This document shows, one piece after another, positions 9,810-22,790 of a DNA stretch of 64,000 bases (position 1 is its first letter; the number at the start of each line of letters is the position of its first letter). This stretch comes from Hygrocybe punicea (lineage: Eukaryota > Basidiomycota > Agaricomycetes > Agaricales > Hygrophoraceae). The notes beneath the pieces were generated by a model. The model made no database searches, was not told where the DNA came from, and saw only the letters and a list, made by a program, of their open reading frames with translations. The stretch is taken from contig OY744469.1 of assembly GCA_963556145.1 (NCBI GenBank), positions 4,870,767 to 4,934,766 of the forward strand, in the 5' to 3' direction. A program made the position numbers and the translations under genes.

Positions 9810-12186
9810 TCACCGCCTAGCCACTAGCCTCGCACCAATGCTGTCCTCCTCCAGGTCGTCCCCTTCCTCCTCAGTGTCTGTGTTGTGCATACAGGGTTGG
9901 ACTGTCTCACTCAGAATAGATGTGTCTTCTGGTTCCAGTATTTCATCATCATCTCCCACTAGGTTGTCATCCCTGCCATATGGAGCATGCTTGTGTTCCT
10001 CTCCTTCTCCAGTTATGCTATCCTGCATCCTCCTCTCCCTGGCCTCATCTAATGTCTCTTGATCATCCGGTACTGGCATACCCTCTCATACCCACAGTTC
10101 TATCTCCTTCTGGTTCTTTTCCAGCTCGATACCTTTCCGTGGTATAAATGTTCATAGACATCTTGAACTGAACTCACCATTCCAGTGGCATTCCTTCTAA
10201 CATTTCCAATTTATATGAGTTGACAATCCTTCTTGTCACTCGGTACAGTGTGGACCACATCGGTAGGAGCTTCTTATCAGTTTTGAAGGTATTCGTCAGG
10301 TCACTTCGATGGACCTGTACCAGAGCACCATCTTTGAATATCACTGGCCCTGCCTTGGATCACATGACTTTCCTGTCAAATTGGCATTTTCGATTCACCG
10401 CATGTGCTACCACCTCCGCATAGCCATTGAGGCGTTGTTGGGTGACATATGCCATTTGCAGGTCAATGTCAGTGGGTGGCAGGCATTTTGTACTCACCTC
10501 ATATGGGATTTTCAGTGTGTTGACTACCAGTCCAAGTAGGAGTTCTTTTGGTGAAAACTTCAGGCTAGGAAGTATTCTCCAGTTCAGAATTTGTATTGCT
10601 TCATTGAATTTGTCAGGCCACAATGCTGGTAGAACCTTCCAATCCATGGCCTGCCAGCTGTCCTCACCTATCTCCGGAGCACACAACCTTGCTAATACAT
10701 AAAGCAGCAGTTTGTTAGTACCTTCGAGGAGCCCGTTCACCCATGGTGAATAGGCGGCTATGGTGTGAACTTTAGTACCCCAACCCTCACATAGTTTCAC
10801 GACCTCCTTATTTTGAAGTGTGATCCTCCATCAGCCATGAACGTGTCAGGTGGTGTGAATTCGTGAAATATATGAGTTGATGACTTTACCATAGTTGCTG
10901 CTGTGCCATGTGTTTTGAACTTGAACCCCCATACATGCTGGGAATATGTGTCCAGATACATGCCAGCCATATGGAATCCCCCTTTCCCTGCTGGGAGGGA
11001 TAAATAGTCACCTGCTAGAAGTTTGAGAGGGTGTCTCCTCATGATGGGGTTTAGTAGTAAGTGTAGATGCATGCCGCCAAATTCCTTGCAATGTGGGCAG
11101 TCAACAATGGCAGTGATTATTGATTTGTCAAGTTTGGGACTGTGTATTGGGTCCAATAGTGCTATCTTGATGCCATCATGATGCCAGTGTCCTTTCACCA
11201 CATGCTCATGTCTAGCCAACTCAATCGCTTCGTTTCTCGGTACATATTCCCTTCTAGCTTGTGCTCGGGTACCTGTTCCTCCAGTGATGAACCAGAGTTT
11301 CCCATCTTCTATTAGATATTGAGTTGTGCGGTGTTGTGCTTGTTTTTGCTCTTTCAAACTGGAAGTGCTGGTGAGGTTCAGTAATGCATCAATGACATTA
11401 AGATATAAGGGCTCATCCTCAAAATGCTTCTTCAGTCTGGATTCATTGTTAGATATGGATACTGTGTATGTCCCTTTTGTTAGGCCAGCCTTCAACTCCC
11501 AATCCGGGCTGATAGTCCATTTGCTCCCATCGTTCCCGCCTTTGGGTATGCTCTTGAACTGCTGGCTGAGGCCATCTGCGATGTTGAGTGTACCTGGTAT
11601 GTGACTGACATCAATAATGTTGTAGGCCAGGATGCCGTCTCTCCATCTTGCATGAGTAGCATTTAACTTATCATTCATCAAGACATCACATAATGCCTCG
11701 CAGTCTGTTTGTACCTTCACTGGGAATCCCCAAATAATATTGGCAAACTTGTCTAGGGAAAATTTCAGCATAGCAAATTCCAGTAAGAATGACTTGTACT
11801 TCTCCTTGGTCGCCAATGTCCTCTTTGATACAAAGCTGATGGGATGTAATCATTCTACAACTTTCCCTCCCGGTAATATGGTCTTCACTTTCTGGGCCAG
11901 AACCCCCGCAAATGCATCTTTCGAACCATCCGTGGTTAGTATAAAAGGTATGCCATCAAATTGAGGTGCTTGGAGTACTGGTTCAGAGACAAGCCGTTTA
12001 TTCAGCTCTATGAATGTCTTTGTATGCTCCACATTCCATATGGGTAGTAGTTTGTATGCGCGTATGGCTCTGCGGTACGCTGCTTTCCTGGCCTGCTTCG
12101 GTACTTCTACTCCTCTAAGAATATCATGTAGGGGCTTTTCGAGCTTTGCGTATAGACTGGTGACCGTCTGTTCTGTGTTGGTGAAA
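9810..12186 (-). pseudogene. Ty3/gypsy pol, 3' part: RNase H and integrase
   Basis: Minus-strand frames read in order: RNase H start FILTTDGSKDAFAG (about 11940) with catalytic Asp in TDGS; VQTDCEALCDVL; integrase zinc finger (HEHVVKGHWHH then CPHC, about 11080-11200); integrase core with Asp in LLAGDYLSL, Asp in FMADGGSHF and Glu in NGLLEGTNK (about 10720). An acidic C-terminal tail runs to 9810. Frame changes near 10800 and 11850 and stops break the gene. The reverse transcriptase half lies beyond the inserted element at 17840-18680. No LTRs belonging to it are recognisable nearby. Family assignment from domain order RT-RH-IN is firm. Confidence 0.85.
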
Positions 12187-12349
12187 CAAGTTCTTCACAG
12201 AAGGACTGGTATAGTTGAGTTTGAATTAGTAGGCAACGCGGAAACTGTCCTAATGCGGACAGAACGTGACTTTTTAAGCCAGCCCTAAACTGATAAAATG
12301 GATACCTCGATCGAAATAATAACTTTATAGAATTATTGAGTTAGCTATA
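12187..12349 (+). repeat. Left terminal inverted repeat
   Basis: Inverted match to 17676-17839, including TTGAGTTTGAATTAGTAGGC and GATACCTCGATCGAAATAAT. The similarity stops sharply after GTTAGCTATA. Confidence 0.88.
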
Positions 12350-12367
12350 TTCAAGGTTACATTAATA

Positions 12368-15315
12368 TTGACTTATCGCAACAAGGCATTCAACTCGAAT
12401 CAGCAAATGAAGTTAGGCAACCCATTCACCCATATCCAAAAGCCCAAATCTTCCATCGATATCCTACGAGATGCCTTTCCACCCACTGGGATACAACCTC
12501 TGAACTTTGTGAACACGTTCAATCCGAACATCTCGCCTGTCGACAACCCCAAACCTCCATCAACGTCTCTATCTATGCCATTCGTCAACTACCACACTCC
12601 ATCGAATATCTCTCCCACTGAATCTTCGTTCACCACTTCACCAAGCGATTCTTCATTCATTAGCTCTCCCAATGAAATTCGGAATTTAGGTCGGCCTGGT
12701 ATTTCCCCTGAGCATCAATACCGTCATGCATTAGAAATATTGCATGAAGGAAAACTCGGACCGGCCGATCTCCTCTTATTCATCCTCAACCCCAACATAC
12801 CGAAGAACAACCGCCTCAGGTCTGGGATATACAAGAGAGGTGGGAAACTAGGACAAATTCTCAATATGGTAGCGGATTCTTACCACGGAAAAGAGTCATT
12901 GAAGGAGTGGATTCAGAATCGAGGGGCTGACATTATTGGAGACTTCGTCAGCAACGAGATGGACCTTGTCAAAAAAGCATTCTTTTTAAATTTGAATCAA
13001 ATTACACCAAATTTCATCCAAAAATGGACGCTGGAATCAACCATTGGAATGGTTATGAAATGAGATGCGCCCATCCTCACATCAATTTTATTGCGAGCTG
13101 CTCAGACGAAAAATGCACTGGCTAAGAATAAGGTGAAGCACCCTGAAATGGTATGTCTCAAGCCATTCTCATTATTAATTTATCCGCTCACTGTTGTAGT
13201 TGTGTTATATCATCATTGCGCAGCTAGCGCATTCTCGATCATCTCATAGCCTGAGTTTTCCATCAATATTCTCCTTATTTCAGTGGACTACAGGGTGCCA
13301 ATGTCAAACAATGGACGTTCTGTCATGATGTGGACTCGGTATCTCTTACAACTCGATTCTCAAACTCGTTGGAAGTCTTGGACAACGCTGCATCGATTTA
13401 GTGTCGGATGTTGTTGGAGAACCTCACACTTTGCTGGGATAATATTAATGTTTCTACCTCCATTTTCATTGAGCAGTGAATGGATGCACCTGCCAAAGTA
13501 CAATCTGGAACATTTGCTGTGCTCTACAAACTCCCTCGTGCAGATCCTAGCAAGATGATCCTCGCACTGATAATCGCGCGTGTAATTACCGCTCCCGATC
13601 TAAACTTCGACAGTCATATCAGGCCAACAAAAATGCAGCTCGAGTCGACACTTTTCCAGATGCAAATAATTGTCGTCTGCGTCCTCACATCCTATTCTGA
13701 TCAATTTCACCATTATTCCACTACCCTTGAATTGCAGCACAAGCCATGTTGCCCCATGGCACTCACAAAAACAGAGACCTTTCCTTTGCAGGTCACGACT
13801 ATCAATGAAGTGACTGTGCCCGGCACAATCAAAATCTGGCAGAACATATACGAAGAGCAGCTCAAACGGACTCACCAACAAATGGAAAATATCGCCATCC
13901 CAAGGTTTAATGATCAACTTACCAATGCTCATATACGTGGCGCAAAAGTCATGCGTATCAGGGATGTAAACCCATTTCTTTGACTCGACAACATCCAACT
14001 AGGTTACGGATTATTTCACAAATGTCTTAACCTGGTTTGGGCTGTCCTGAAGATCCACCAAGGCGCCGTTGATCAGCTGGGGAGCCTCAAGTATTTTTTT
14101 GCCCTACTCGAGAAGACCCGCTTAGCAGGAGATAAGCCGGATTATCATACCCTTCTCTCAGCTCTTATTCAAATACTCAACGGTATCATTCTCCAAGCAT
14201 GGCGCGAAGAGTGTGGCTTCACCACCTTCAAACTCTTCACCGCTTCCAATCCAACTCCAGACAAGCTTCTCTCTATTGCGCTACAAATTATTTCAAAGTA
14301 TGCTACTCCTATGGATGAGCAACTCCAGCCTAAGCAAACAAGGAAAAATACCAAAGCATCAAATCAAGCCCACAAGAGCTCCAACAATGACTTAGACTCT
14401 ACCGCTTCGGACAACGGGGATGTTTTACCCACCCCAATACCCCCAGATGATCCACAACAAGACCGCGCCCACTGTAATATTTGCCTCCTCACACGGGATC
14501 TTCTCTATGTCGTGGAACTCATCAAGTCTATCTCAGATGGTGATTGGGGCCGCATCGAAGATATCCTCAGTCAATTGACCATGATGTTCTGTGGAGCTGG
14601 ATCAAACAACTATAGCACGGAGCTCCTCCATTTTATTCGCAACCTCAAACTCATTTGGGGTGATGACTTCAGGTAATTTGTCTTCAACTTTGATATTAAT
14701 AATTACAATGGCTATATTTTTAGGAACATTATGCGTGACTGTATGCTCATTAATCCGTCTGGCCTTGGAGGTCATTGGATGGGCATAGATATGAACATCG
14801 AGCACCTTATTGGATATCTCAAGGTACAACATCCATCTTTTGCTTGCATGTTCCACGGCTAACAAACAATAGAAACCAAGTTTTTATTCTCTTCGAAAGG
14901 GCTGCGCGCAAGTTGGGAGCATCTTGGAAACATTTCTGCTGCTATTGACTATCTTCAGAGAATCAAGAAACAGGTTGGCCTCGCTTTGGGCAGCTACCAA
15001 GGTCGAACCCACACAAAACCTGATATGTCAGACCTTGTATGGAAGGTAGCCAACAATGTGCGAGAATTCGAGCTCCTTAAATTCAAGCTGGACCGCCGGA
15101 ATCACCCAAACGAACTTGCAAAATCCATCCTCAACATTCTTGACAAAGGGGAGAAGAAACTCAAATCATCCTCGCTCAAGACTTTTAACAACAAGATTCG
15201 GGCCCTTCTGCACAGGCAATCAGTCGATGAGGAAGGGCAGTCAATTTTTGAGGAACAGGATGACATAGCACCGGCTGATTTTGAAGCATTGCTGGTAAAC
15301 GATGAGGACAATTAA
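12368..15315 (+). pseudogene. DUF6589-type fungal protein, candidate transposase, degenerate
   Basis: Order of recognisable blocks: Ser/Thr/Pro-rich N-terminus; HQYRHALEILHEGKLGPADLL (12715-12780); APILTSILLRAAQT (13070); an intron beginning GTATGTCTC at about 13150; WDNINVSTS (about 13435); APAKVQSGTFAVLY (13485); FNDQLTNAHIRGAK (13900); EKTRLAGDKPDYHTLL (14110); LLHFIRNLKLIWGDDF (14625), an intron, then GHWMGIDMNIEHLIGYL (14775), an intron, and a basic tail ending at 15315. These match my recollection of DUF6589 (PF20231). Three stops fall where the frame otherwise continues (13061, about 13477, about 13981), plus one frameshift near 13430. The Asp of WDN, the Asp of NDQL and a later Glu could be a DD(E) triad, but that is speculation. 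The C-terminal region 14986-15315 is intact. Confidence 0.75.
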
Positions 15316-15336
15316 GGAGTTCCAGTTCCATTTCAC

Positions 15337-17626
15337 TCAGACTGTACAGTAAACATTGCGAATGCGAACAAAAATCAAATGTGAAAACAATGTGAATGAC
15401 AACAATGTGAATACTTTAACCCATTTTTTCCTCTGTCTGAGTACTCGGCCACCAACTTCAAAATTAGCTTTATCTTGTAGTGGTAGACAAGATGGGAGCC
15501 GGATGATGAGACGGGGGGTGGAATCTGCAGGGAGGGAAGCACTCAGAATAGGATTTGCAGAAGTAAGAGAAGTGCTTGTGGTAGGACCATCCTTCCTCTT
15601 TCTGGAAATGTTTGTCGTTGGTGGGGGTAGGTCATATCTTTGTATAACATCGAAGAGGGATTCTGCCCACTGAATGGACCATTCATGGGTCTCGCCAAGA
15701 GCTTGAGTGACATCAGACGGACTATGAAGACTTGAGGGAAGAATGGCCACTAAGGTCTTGATTTTTGCATCGTCAATAATCCAGTTTGCCGGGCAAAGAG
15801 CGCGAAGAGGGTTGTTGATATGTGCGTTAGACCACCAGGTGTGAATCAGAATCTCGAGGGGCCCACGCATCTGTACAGGACATTTTTTCATGCGATGTTT
15901 TGTAGCGGCCTTCTTCGGCTTTGGTTCCAGGCTCGTGTATATTTGACCAGGGAAAAATGAAGCTAGTTCAAAGCCATCATCATGGTGATTGCAGCAGAAT
16001 TTTGTAATGAAGTCGATTGCTAGTATTCAAATATGCCATTTAATACACACAAAATAAAAAACGAATGAAAAACCTTCAGGCATGTTGTCTTTGAGATAAT
16101 TTGCAAAGATTTGACGGATGCAAACGTGAGATTGAATCAACTGAATGAAATGTATACCTGTCCGTTCAGTCTTCGTTAAGTGCTTTCTGGATTCAACGCA
16201 GAATGGCCGGTCAGGATTGTCATCAAATTCTTCTTGGGGTATCTTGCTGATATCGACGGTTTCCACCCAAGGTTCGTACATGATTAAAAATAGCGATTCA
16301 TCTTTGGCATCACGACCACCTTGACCACCTTGCTGAATTGTTTTTGTTTCATCCGATGCAATTCCATATTGGATAACCCTGTTGGCACGTCAGAAGTCGA
16401 TACCATATTCCATTCCAGCACAGGTGTGCAGAACTCGACAGGAACCATTCTGGAAGGCTCAATAAGTGTTTTCAAGGTATGTTTGGGACATTTGACTGTG
16501 ATAGTGTTGAATTAGGCCTGTTCCTCGCATTGCTGTGGGCAGCAGACTCTCCAGAAAGAGAGCTGCATCACTGCATTCCTTTATATCGTCGTGGAAAATT
16601 ATCGTGAGTGGAATCATGCTTGGTGAAGTACAAGAAGGCGCCGGAGGGATTATCAAACTAAGGTTCCAGAAGTCTGATAAAGAACCAATGATTTTGTGCG
16701 TCGCATACGTGATATTTGGCCTGTTGCTCGTGCGACAAATAAAGAAGTGGTTGGCTGAGATCGATATTTTCTTCTTTGCGACGTTCAATATGTGAGGGGG
16801 AAGTGTGGCTGAAAATCCCATTACTGTTGTGCTTTTGGGAAAGAGGAGTCTTATTGCATCAAAATGTTCATATGCAGGACGAAACGCTGGTTGTCGATGT
16901 TTTTCAATTCCGGCTGTGTAGATTGTCTGGATTTCGTCAATTTGCAGTCGTTTGATAGAGTTGATAAACTTGCGATCCTGTGAATGAAGAAGTCGAGCGA
17001 ATTGTGTCATGTGTCCATCAAAAATACCCAACTGTTCCATCATGGTTATGATGTTTGTAAAACACCCATTGGCAATGTCCTAAACAGTTAAAAGCTTGCG
17101 CAGCTGAAATATCATTGAAATCTTAGTATCCCACCTTCCAAAGAACAGGATCATCTGTGGTATCCTCGTTGACTACAACTGTGCGGATTCCATAGGAATT
17201 GAATGCCTCGAGTTGTGCTTGCTGGAGTCGTTTGAGTGGGACAATAAGAATGCAGAGGTCCATCGGGCATAAGAGCAGGAGAATAGTCATTATCAGGGTC
17301 TTGCCGGAGCCAGTTCCAGACACAATGATCCCATCTCGACCAGATAGAGAGGCCAAGGCTGCTTCAAGCTAAAAATCCCATGGTACAACCTTACCATGCG
17401 ACAACAAAAATACTAAGATACAGGCACAAAAGACTTCAACACGTTGAGCATTGTCCAGAGAGTCCACAAAGTATTCAGATGGACAAAGTGTAAGGGGGAT
17501 GAGTTCACGAAAGACGTCCATTAAGCCCGGGAGTTCCATTTTGGGAATCAGTGAGAGAGCATTTGCAAGAAAAGCCTGTGGGTCGGGGGGATCAGCCATT
17601 GCAGTGTCGCCATTGAGATCAGCCAT
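15337..17626 (-). pseudogene. RecQ/SGS1-like DNA helicase, degenerate
   Basis: Minus strand, start ATG at 17626 (MADLNGDTAM). Motif I GTGSGKTLIM (about 17300); LIVPLKRLQQAQ (motif Ia, about 17235); motif II appears as IDEIQTIYTAG (about 16925), where related proteins have DEAH; motif III GFSATLPPHI (about 16810); C-terminal helicase half with VIQYGIAS (about 16370) and motif VI QQGGQGGRD (about 16330), where Arg residues of QRxGRxGR read Gln. A Cys/His block FCCNHHDDGF (about 15985) follows an intron. The C-terminus ends at 15337. An in-frame TAG at 17369 and frame changes near 17100 and 16460 disable it. It presumably unwound DNA during mobility of the element. Helicase identity is firm; the RecQ/SGS1 subgroup is from recollection of mushroom homologues. 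Confidence 0.82.
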
Positions 17627-17675
17627 AGCACCAAGGTCGAGCAGGCCAAAGTGTTCCAGTAATATTAATCTAATC

Positions 17676-17839
17676 TATAGCTAACTCAATAATTCTATAA
17701 AGTTATTATTTCGATCGAGGTATCCATTTTATCAGTTTAGGGCTGGCTTAAAAAGTCATGTTCTGTCCGCATTAGGACAGTTTCCGTGTTGCCTACTAAT
17801 TCAAACTCAATTATACCAGCCCTTCTGTCGAAGAGCTTG
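17676..17839 (-). repeat. Right terminal inverted repeat
   Basis: Reverse complement of 12187-12349 with a few mismatches near the outer end (CAAG[T/C]TCTTC region). Confidence 0.88.
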
Positions 17840-18680
17840 CCTCTAGAGTACGAAGGGGTGGTTACGAGCCTACTTTGCGTACCCTTTCACCAAGTTGCGA
17901 AAGTAACCTGTTAAACCCAAGAACCCTTCGAGATGGGATGCGTCCTCGGGCTGTGGCCAATTGACGACAGCCGTGAGCTTGGCTGGGTCTGGATACACAC
18001 CTTTGGGGCCCACTGTAGCCCCAGCAAAGACTGCTTCCATCATAAACAGTCTTAGTTTGCTTGGTGATAGTGACAGGTCAGTTTCCCTGACATGTTCTAA
18101 TAGGCGCTTAAGCTTGTGTATGCCTTCTTCGAATGTGTCTGCGGAAGCTCCTCTGTCATCTATGAATAATTCAACCATACTGTCTGCAATGATGTCATGG
18201 AGGGACTTAGCGGTTTGGTAACAGAATTCTGACAGGCCACCTGTCACTCCAAATGGCATTCTTTGATATGCTAGGTGGCCTTTACCTTCAATGTAAAATG
18301 TGATATATGGTTGTGATTCTTCGTGTATTGCTACCATGTGGAATCCAGCTGTGAAGTCGAAGACATGTACCCATCGGTGGCCCGAGAGACGCAGCTGTTT
18401 CCCCCTGATATCACCTTGTGGCATTGGCATGATTTTTGTCACCTCGTTGATTTCTCCAAAATCCTGACAGATCCTCCATTTAATTGGGTTGTCATTCTGG
18501 TCTTCCATCTTATTGGTTGGATTTGGTGGTAGGTCAAATGCTGTGGGTAAACCATCATTTATGCACTCCTTGTTCACCTTGCACATCAGTTCCTCCACTG
18601 AAAGTCTTTCGTTCTCATGGGATTTCTTTGAAAGGACCATAGGTGCGACGAATTTAACATCTCTGGGATGTATTTACCAT
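17840..18680 (-). pseudogene. Ty3/gypsy pol, 5' part: reverse transcriptase
   Basis: The frame from 18640 to 17870 gives 256 residues: WRICQDFGEINEVTK, HVFDFTAGFHMVAI (catalytic Asp), YQRMPFGVTGGLSEF, ELFIDDRG (FIDD in place of YVDD), then LEGFLGLTGYFRNLVKGYAK, the usual end of a gypsy RT. Upstream, a stop lies near 18670 and the coding signal ends by about 18690 at a junction with unrelated TGGAAT-rich DNA, so protease and gag are missing. It continues into 9810-12186 across the inserted TIR element. Confidence 0.85.
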
Positions 18681-18689
18681 TGTGATGGT

Positions 18690-19860
18690 GAGTTCTGTTG
18701 TAGACCCAGAATGGGAATCTATGGAAAGGGGTGGTCAGCTAAGAAGTGATCAGAGGAATTCAGTTTCTTTAGAGAGGTCTAGTCAATCCAACCTGAATCC
18801 AGGGGTTCTGGAATCAGAGGGAGAGTGTGGGGGAAAGGATGAAGAGTGGTGTAGACAATATGAAGAGTGGACTAAGAAATAGAACTGAAGTGTGGTGGAA
18901 TAGTATCCTGTAATAACCTGTATTTTGTAGTGTAAAAGTATATCTTTTATACTACTGTGAGGGATCCTGTGCTGTAGTAACCATGTACTACAAGCGAAGG
19001 CTGTAAGTGATAGGGGTGAGTTGAGAGGAGGATATAAGGAGTGGTGCTATGTACTAGGAGATGAGAAACAAAGATATATGATATACAATTATATACATAC
19101 TGATTCTGGGACATTAGGGACATTGCATCACGAGTAGAAACAATTCCAGAGGTGGAATCTAGAGCAGAATCGGTGGAAAAGACTGGAATCGGGTGGAATC
19201 AATGATACAGGAATAGGAATGGACAGGAACAGTGTCAGATATGAAGAGGATATGGATCCACACGATCTGGAGCCTCTAGATCCGGTCAGGGCTCAGATTG
19301 AGACCATTCCTGGTTGATCCATACAAAGTAACGAAGATCCCAGGGTCATGGGAAGAAAAGAGCGGAAGCGATGTCGAAAACGGGCGGAAATGGGGGTACA
19401 ACGTGAACAGGATCAAAGCCAGCAAGTAACGAAGCATTGGAGAGGGGTGATCCAGAGCTACCAAAATAGGGTGGGGTGAAATGGCTGGACAAAGAAATAA
19501 CGGTCACATGATGGAGGTAACAAATACAAACATAAAGATTTTCAATACAACTCAACATTGACAACAACCTCAATAAGCTCAATAATCCTCTAACAAACCC
19601 AACAAACACCAACACCAACACCAGATGTTGACGGAATACAACAACTTCCTCAAAACTCTCAATGCGGAAATGTGGTAAGACTTCGAGAATGCCACAGCTG
19701 AGTTGCTGGAAGTGGATGCGGCCAGAAACGAGATCATACGTGATGGACATGAGGACAGGGCATGGCAATGGGTGGTGAGATGATGATGGGCCATAGTAAG
19801 AGATCCCGTTCCCATAAACAGCATGAACTAATGATACCAGCAGCAGAACTACAGGGGACT
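18690..19860. other. Non-coding, TGGAAT-rich, promoter-like stretch
   Basis: No gene seen. GGAATC/TGGAAT words recur (18880-19220). GGATATAAGGAGTGG near 19030 is a TATA-like site. The DNA probably belongs to the 5' part of the element or gene starting at 19862. Confidence 0.35.
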
Positions 19861-19861
19861 C

Positions 19862-21093
19862 ATGATGGAAATCCAGGACAATGGAATTGACGTGATGGAA
19901 CCAGAGGACTTCTCGATGGGTGGGGACATGGTGGTCCAGGTCAAGGAATGGTTGCAGAACTGGGAGGAATATAAGAAGTGGGAGCAGGAAGAGGCGAGGT
20001 GTCGGGAAGTCGAGGAGGCGTTATGGTTGCAGGTGGAAATGGAGGAGGAGGAAGCAAGGACACAACGGGCCATGGAGGCAGCAGAGCTCAGGTGGAAATT
20101 GGTGGAGGAATCACGCCAATACGAGGAGGAGATAAATAGGAGGGTGGAGGTGGAGGCGGAAGTGAAGCGGATCAAGGAGGCGGAAAGGGCGAAGGTGGCA
20201 GAAGCAGCAAAAAGGGAGGCTGAAGCAGCCATGGAAAGGGACCGGGAGGAGACCGGACAAGCCAGCAAGCATGGAAACGAGGACAAGGACAAGGACAGTG
20301 ACTGGGCCACAGAACAACTATGGAAATACAAGAAGATCCAAGTGCTTAATGCGATCAAAAATAAAAAGGCCAACCGGGACAACGAGACTGTTCACGGAGA
20401 GTACAATAGTGGGGATGATTTTTTGAACGTGAGCAGAAACGGGGACATGGGACCGAAGGGAAAGCTTCCAGGGGTAAGTAATATCTTGCAAACTCGTATA
20501 TCTGTGGTGCCTAACTAATCCATAGTATATGCAGTTGTTCCAGATTTGACAGTGTGATGTGTGTGTGACCACAAATGCAGTTTGTCACGGAATCGAAGGG
20601 TATGCGTATGACCAATGCAAAAGGCTCAAACAACGCTGCGGGTTATCGATGAAGGGACCGGCCACTGGAATTGGCAAAGCAAAACAGAAAGGGAAGGGAA
20701 AGGCGGGTAGTCCAAAGAGAAAGATCGTCGCAAAGAAAATACCGAAGCCCATGAAGATGCCCAAGCTATGGGCCAGAGAGGGATCAACAAGCAACTGACG
20801 TCGAACTGGACATGGAATCGGAGTGGGACGAGGACGAAGACAGGAATCCATTCAAGCGGCCTTGGATCAGTGCCGGAATCAAAGAGCACATCCAGGCTAT
20901 GCAGAAGATGGTGATGGAAACACAATGGGAGATATCAGCCATTGCGGATGGCTTATCAGAATATGTTACAGAGGTCCATACAAAACTAACCCATTGGACA
21001 AAAGAGCTAAACCGACTATGCGTGAACCAAGCCCACCTCCGCGGTCAACTCGACCTAATCAACATGAAACTCAATAAAGGGGGAAGGGAATAA
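19862..21093 (+). pseudogene. Coiled-coil protein with Cys-rich motif (multi-copy Agaricomycete family)
   Basis: Exon 1 (19862 to about 20472) encodes a long charged coiled coil (VKEWLQNWEEYKKWEQEEAR, then repeated Glu/Ala/Arg/Lys heptads). GTAAGTAATATC at 20473 to CTAACTAATCCATAG (20525) is a canonical 53-bp intron with a branch-like CTAAC. Then comes a Cys pattern CDVC-x6-C-x10-C-x6-C (20550-20640), a basic linker, and in a shifted frame MESEWDEDEDRNPFKRPW through a helical C-terminus ending at 21093. A TGA at 20797 and a frameshift separate the last two blocks. The Cys spacing resembles degenerate Zn-cluster motifs of repeated mushroom proteins. Role unknown; DNA binding or a gag-like packaging role are both possible. 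Confidence 0.5.
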
Positions 21094-22790
21094 AAGGGGA
21101 AAATGGATGGAAAGGGACGGGAGACGGAACGCGGGACAATGTACATAAACTAAAAGAGTACGTAATAAAATCTATAGATGGAAAGGATGAACGGAAAACA
21201 AAGTGAAATGGGATCTGGTGGTCAAGGTGGAGGGCAGGACCAGAATACAACAGAAACAGAATGGGACCAGAAAGGGCAGGAAACAAAGAAAACTAGAAAT
21301 GGAAATGAAAATATAAATAAATGAGATACAGGAGTGGGAATGGAAATCGGAACGGAAGGCGAAAATGCAAAAATAGGAGATAGAAATGAATCTGTATCCT
21401 CACAAGAGTTTCTGAAAGAAGGTTGGAGGCAGAATGACAAGAGGAGATGGAGAGCTTCTTGCAAAAATTCGAGCAAGGTGTTGAGGGGGTGGAGGTCCAA
21501 TATACGATGACAAAATAAAATGAAAGTGGAAACGAGGAACAATATAAAATCGAGAACCAAAGTACTGACACCAACATGATCCCATACAATGGGTGTGCCA
21601 CGTGATGGGTCTAACAATGACGGGGTGCCCCAAGTGGGTGGAGACAACAAAGTGCCTTAAGTGGGCAAGGACGGAACCAGAGATGATATGGGAGCAGAAA
21701 TGACAAGGAGTGATGGAGATGGAGGGGGTGACAGAACGGCCTCAGAATCAGAACCGGAATCAAATAAAAGGGATGGAGGCAGAGGTGATGGGTCTGGAGT
21801 AGGAACAAGCATGGAACACTCAACCAAATTGGATGGAATCTCGATAGACAAAGATGGAGGACAAAAAGGAGGCAATATCGTGGATGGAATGTCTATATCT
21901 GGGGAGTCTGAAGCAAATGGGAGCAGATCCGGCACGAGTTCGTAGATGGAAACTGAAGGGGATGAAAGTGGGGTCCGGCAATTACTTATAAAATCTATGC
22001 ACACGTGTTTCAAATGTGGTCAACTCAAGATAAATGAGATACATCCTCAGTTTAGTGCAATAAAATATATATCAGTTAATTGAAAAGTCAGGAAACACTA
22101 CTGATAAACATTAGAACTAGTTTTCACAGCAAACCGAAGCAATAAATAACTTAATATGAGTCTTTACTACTTTCGACTACCAGAAAAGGCTTCGCTGATG
22201 CTTGACAAACATTACATAAGCAAGCCTTTTGCCACTCGCCCATAGCAACTGTGTAGGTTGCCACACTGCTATAATCACCAATCAAACTATCAGAGGTTCT
22301 TCTAATGTACATTTAGAACAAATTGTTCGCAGCAGAATTTTTTTTTTCACTCTAATTTCCCCCCAGAACAATGGTGATTCCATTGGTTTGAAAGAGGTAG
22401 CAAGATTTTTTTAAATCTACTGGAACAAGTTATGCAGATTGAAGTTCTATCACACTTTTGTTATATGTGCTAAGGTTGAAATGTATTGGTAGAGGTTGCA
22501 GAAATATTTACCATTTCTTCTCAAACTTTCGTAGTCTGCCACACGCACAAATAAAACCAAATTTGAAAGGGGATTGCCGGACCCTAATGAAAGAGGTGAC
22601 AATATGGATGAAATAGGAGATGGAATGGATAAATTGGGAATGGGACCAGAAGGTATGATGGAATCGATGACCGGCATCGATAAATCAGGAAGGGGATCGA
22701 ACGGGGATGGGGAACATGATGACGGTGTTATGGATTGCTTCTGCAGTGGGCTCTGGCAACAATCAACTTAACTAGGAGGTGGTTTTCAGG
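21094..22790. other. No gene recognised; GGAATGGA-rich DNA
   Basis: A purine-rich strand with recurring GGAATGG, GATGGA and GAACGG words at 21170-21960 and again at 22570-22730, separated by an AT-rich block (21990-22560). ORFs here follow base composition. Probably the 3' part of a mobile element. Confidence 0.3.

Larger units (their letters stand above)
12187..17839. mobile_element. 5.65-kb TIR element with DUF6589-type and RecQ-like helicase genes
   Basis: Long inverted repeats of about 160 bp (12187-12349 and 17676-17839, near-identical inside the first 15 bp) bound two convergent genes whose stops are about 20 bp apart (15315 and 15337). The element splits a gypsy pol between RT and RNase H. 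Outer ends read CAAGTTCTTCACAGAAGG on the left and, complemented, CAAGCTCTTCGACAGAAGG on the right. I could not find a convincing target duplication; the sequence TACGCAAAG occurs near both junctions in the host gene (about 12150 and 17880), possibly by chance. No RNase H-fold transposase of a known superfamily is recognised, so the DUF6589 protein is the candidate transposase. Both genes are broken in this copy. Confidence 0.8.
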
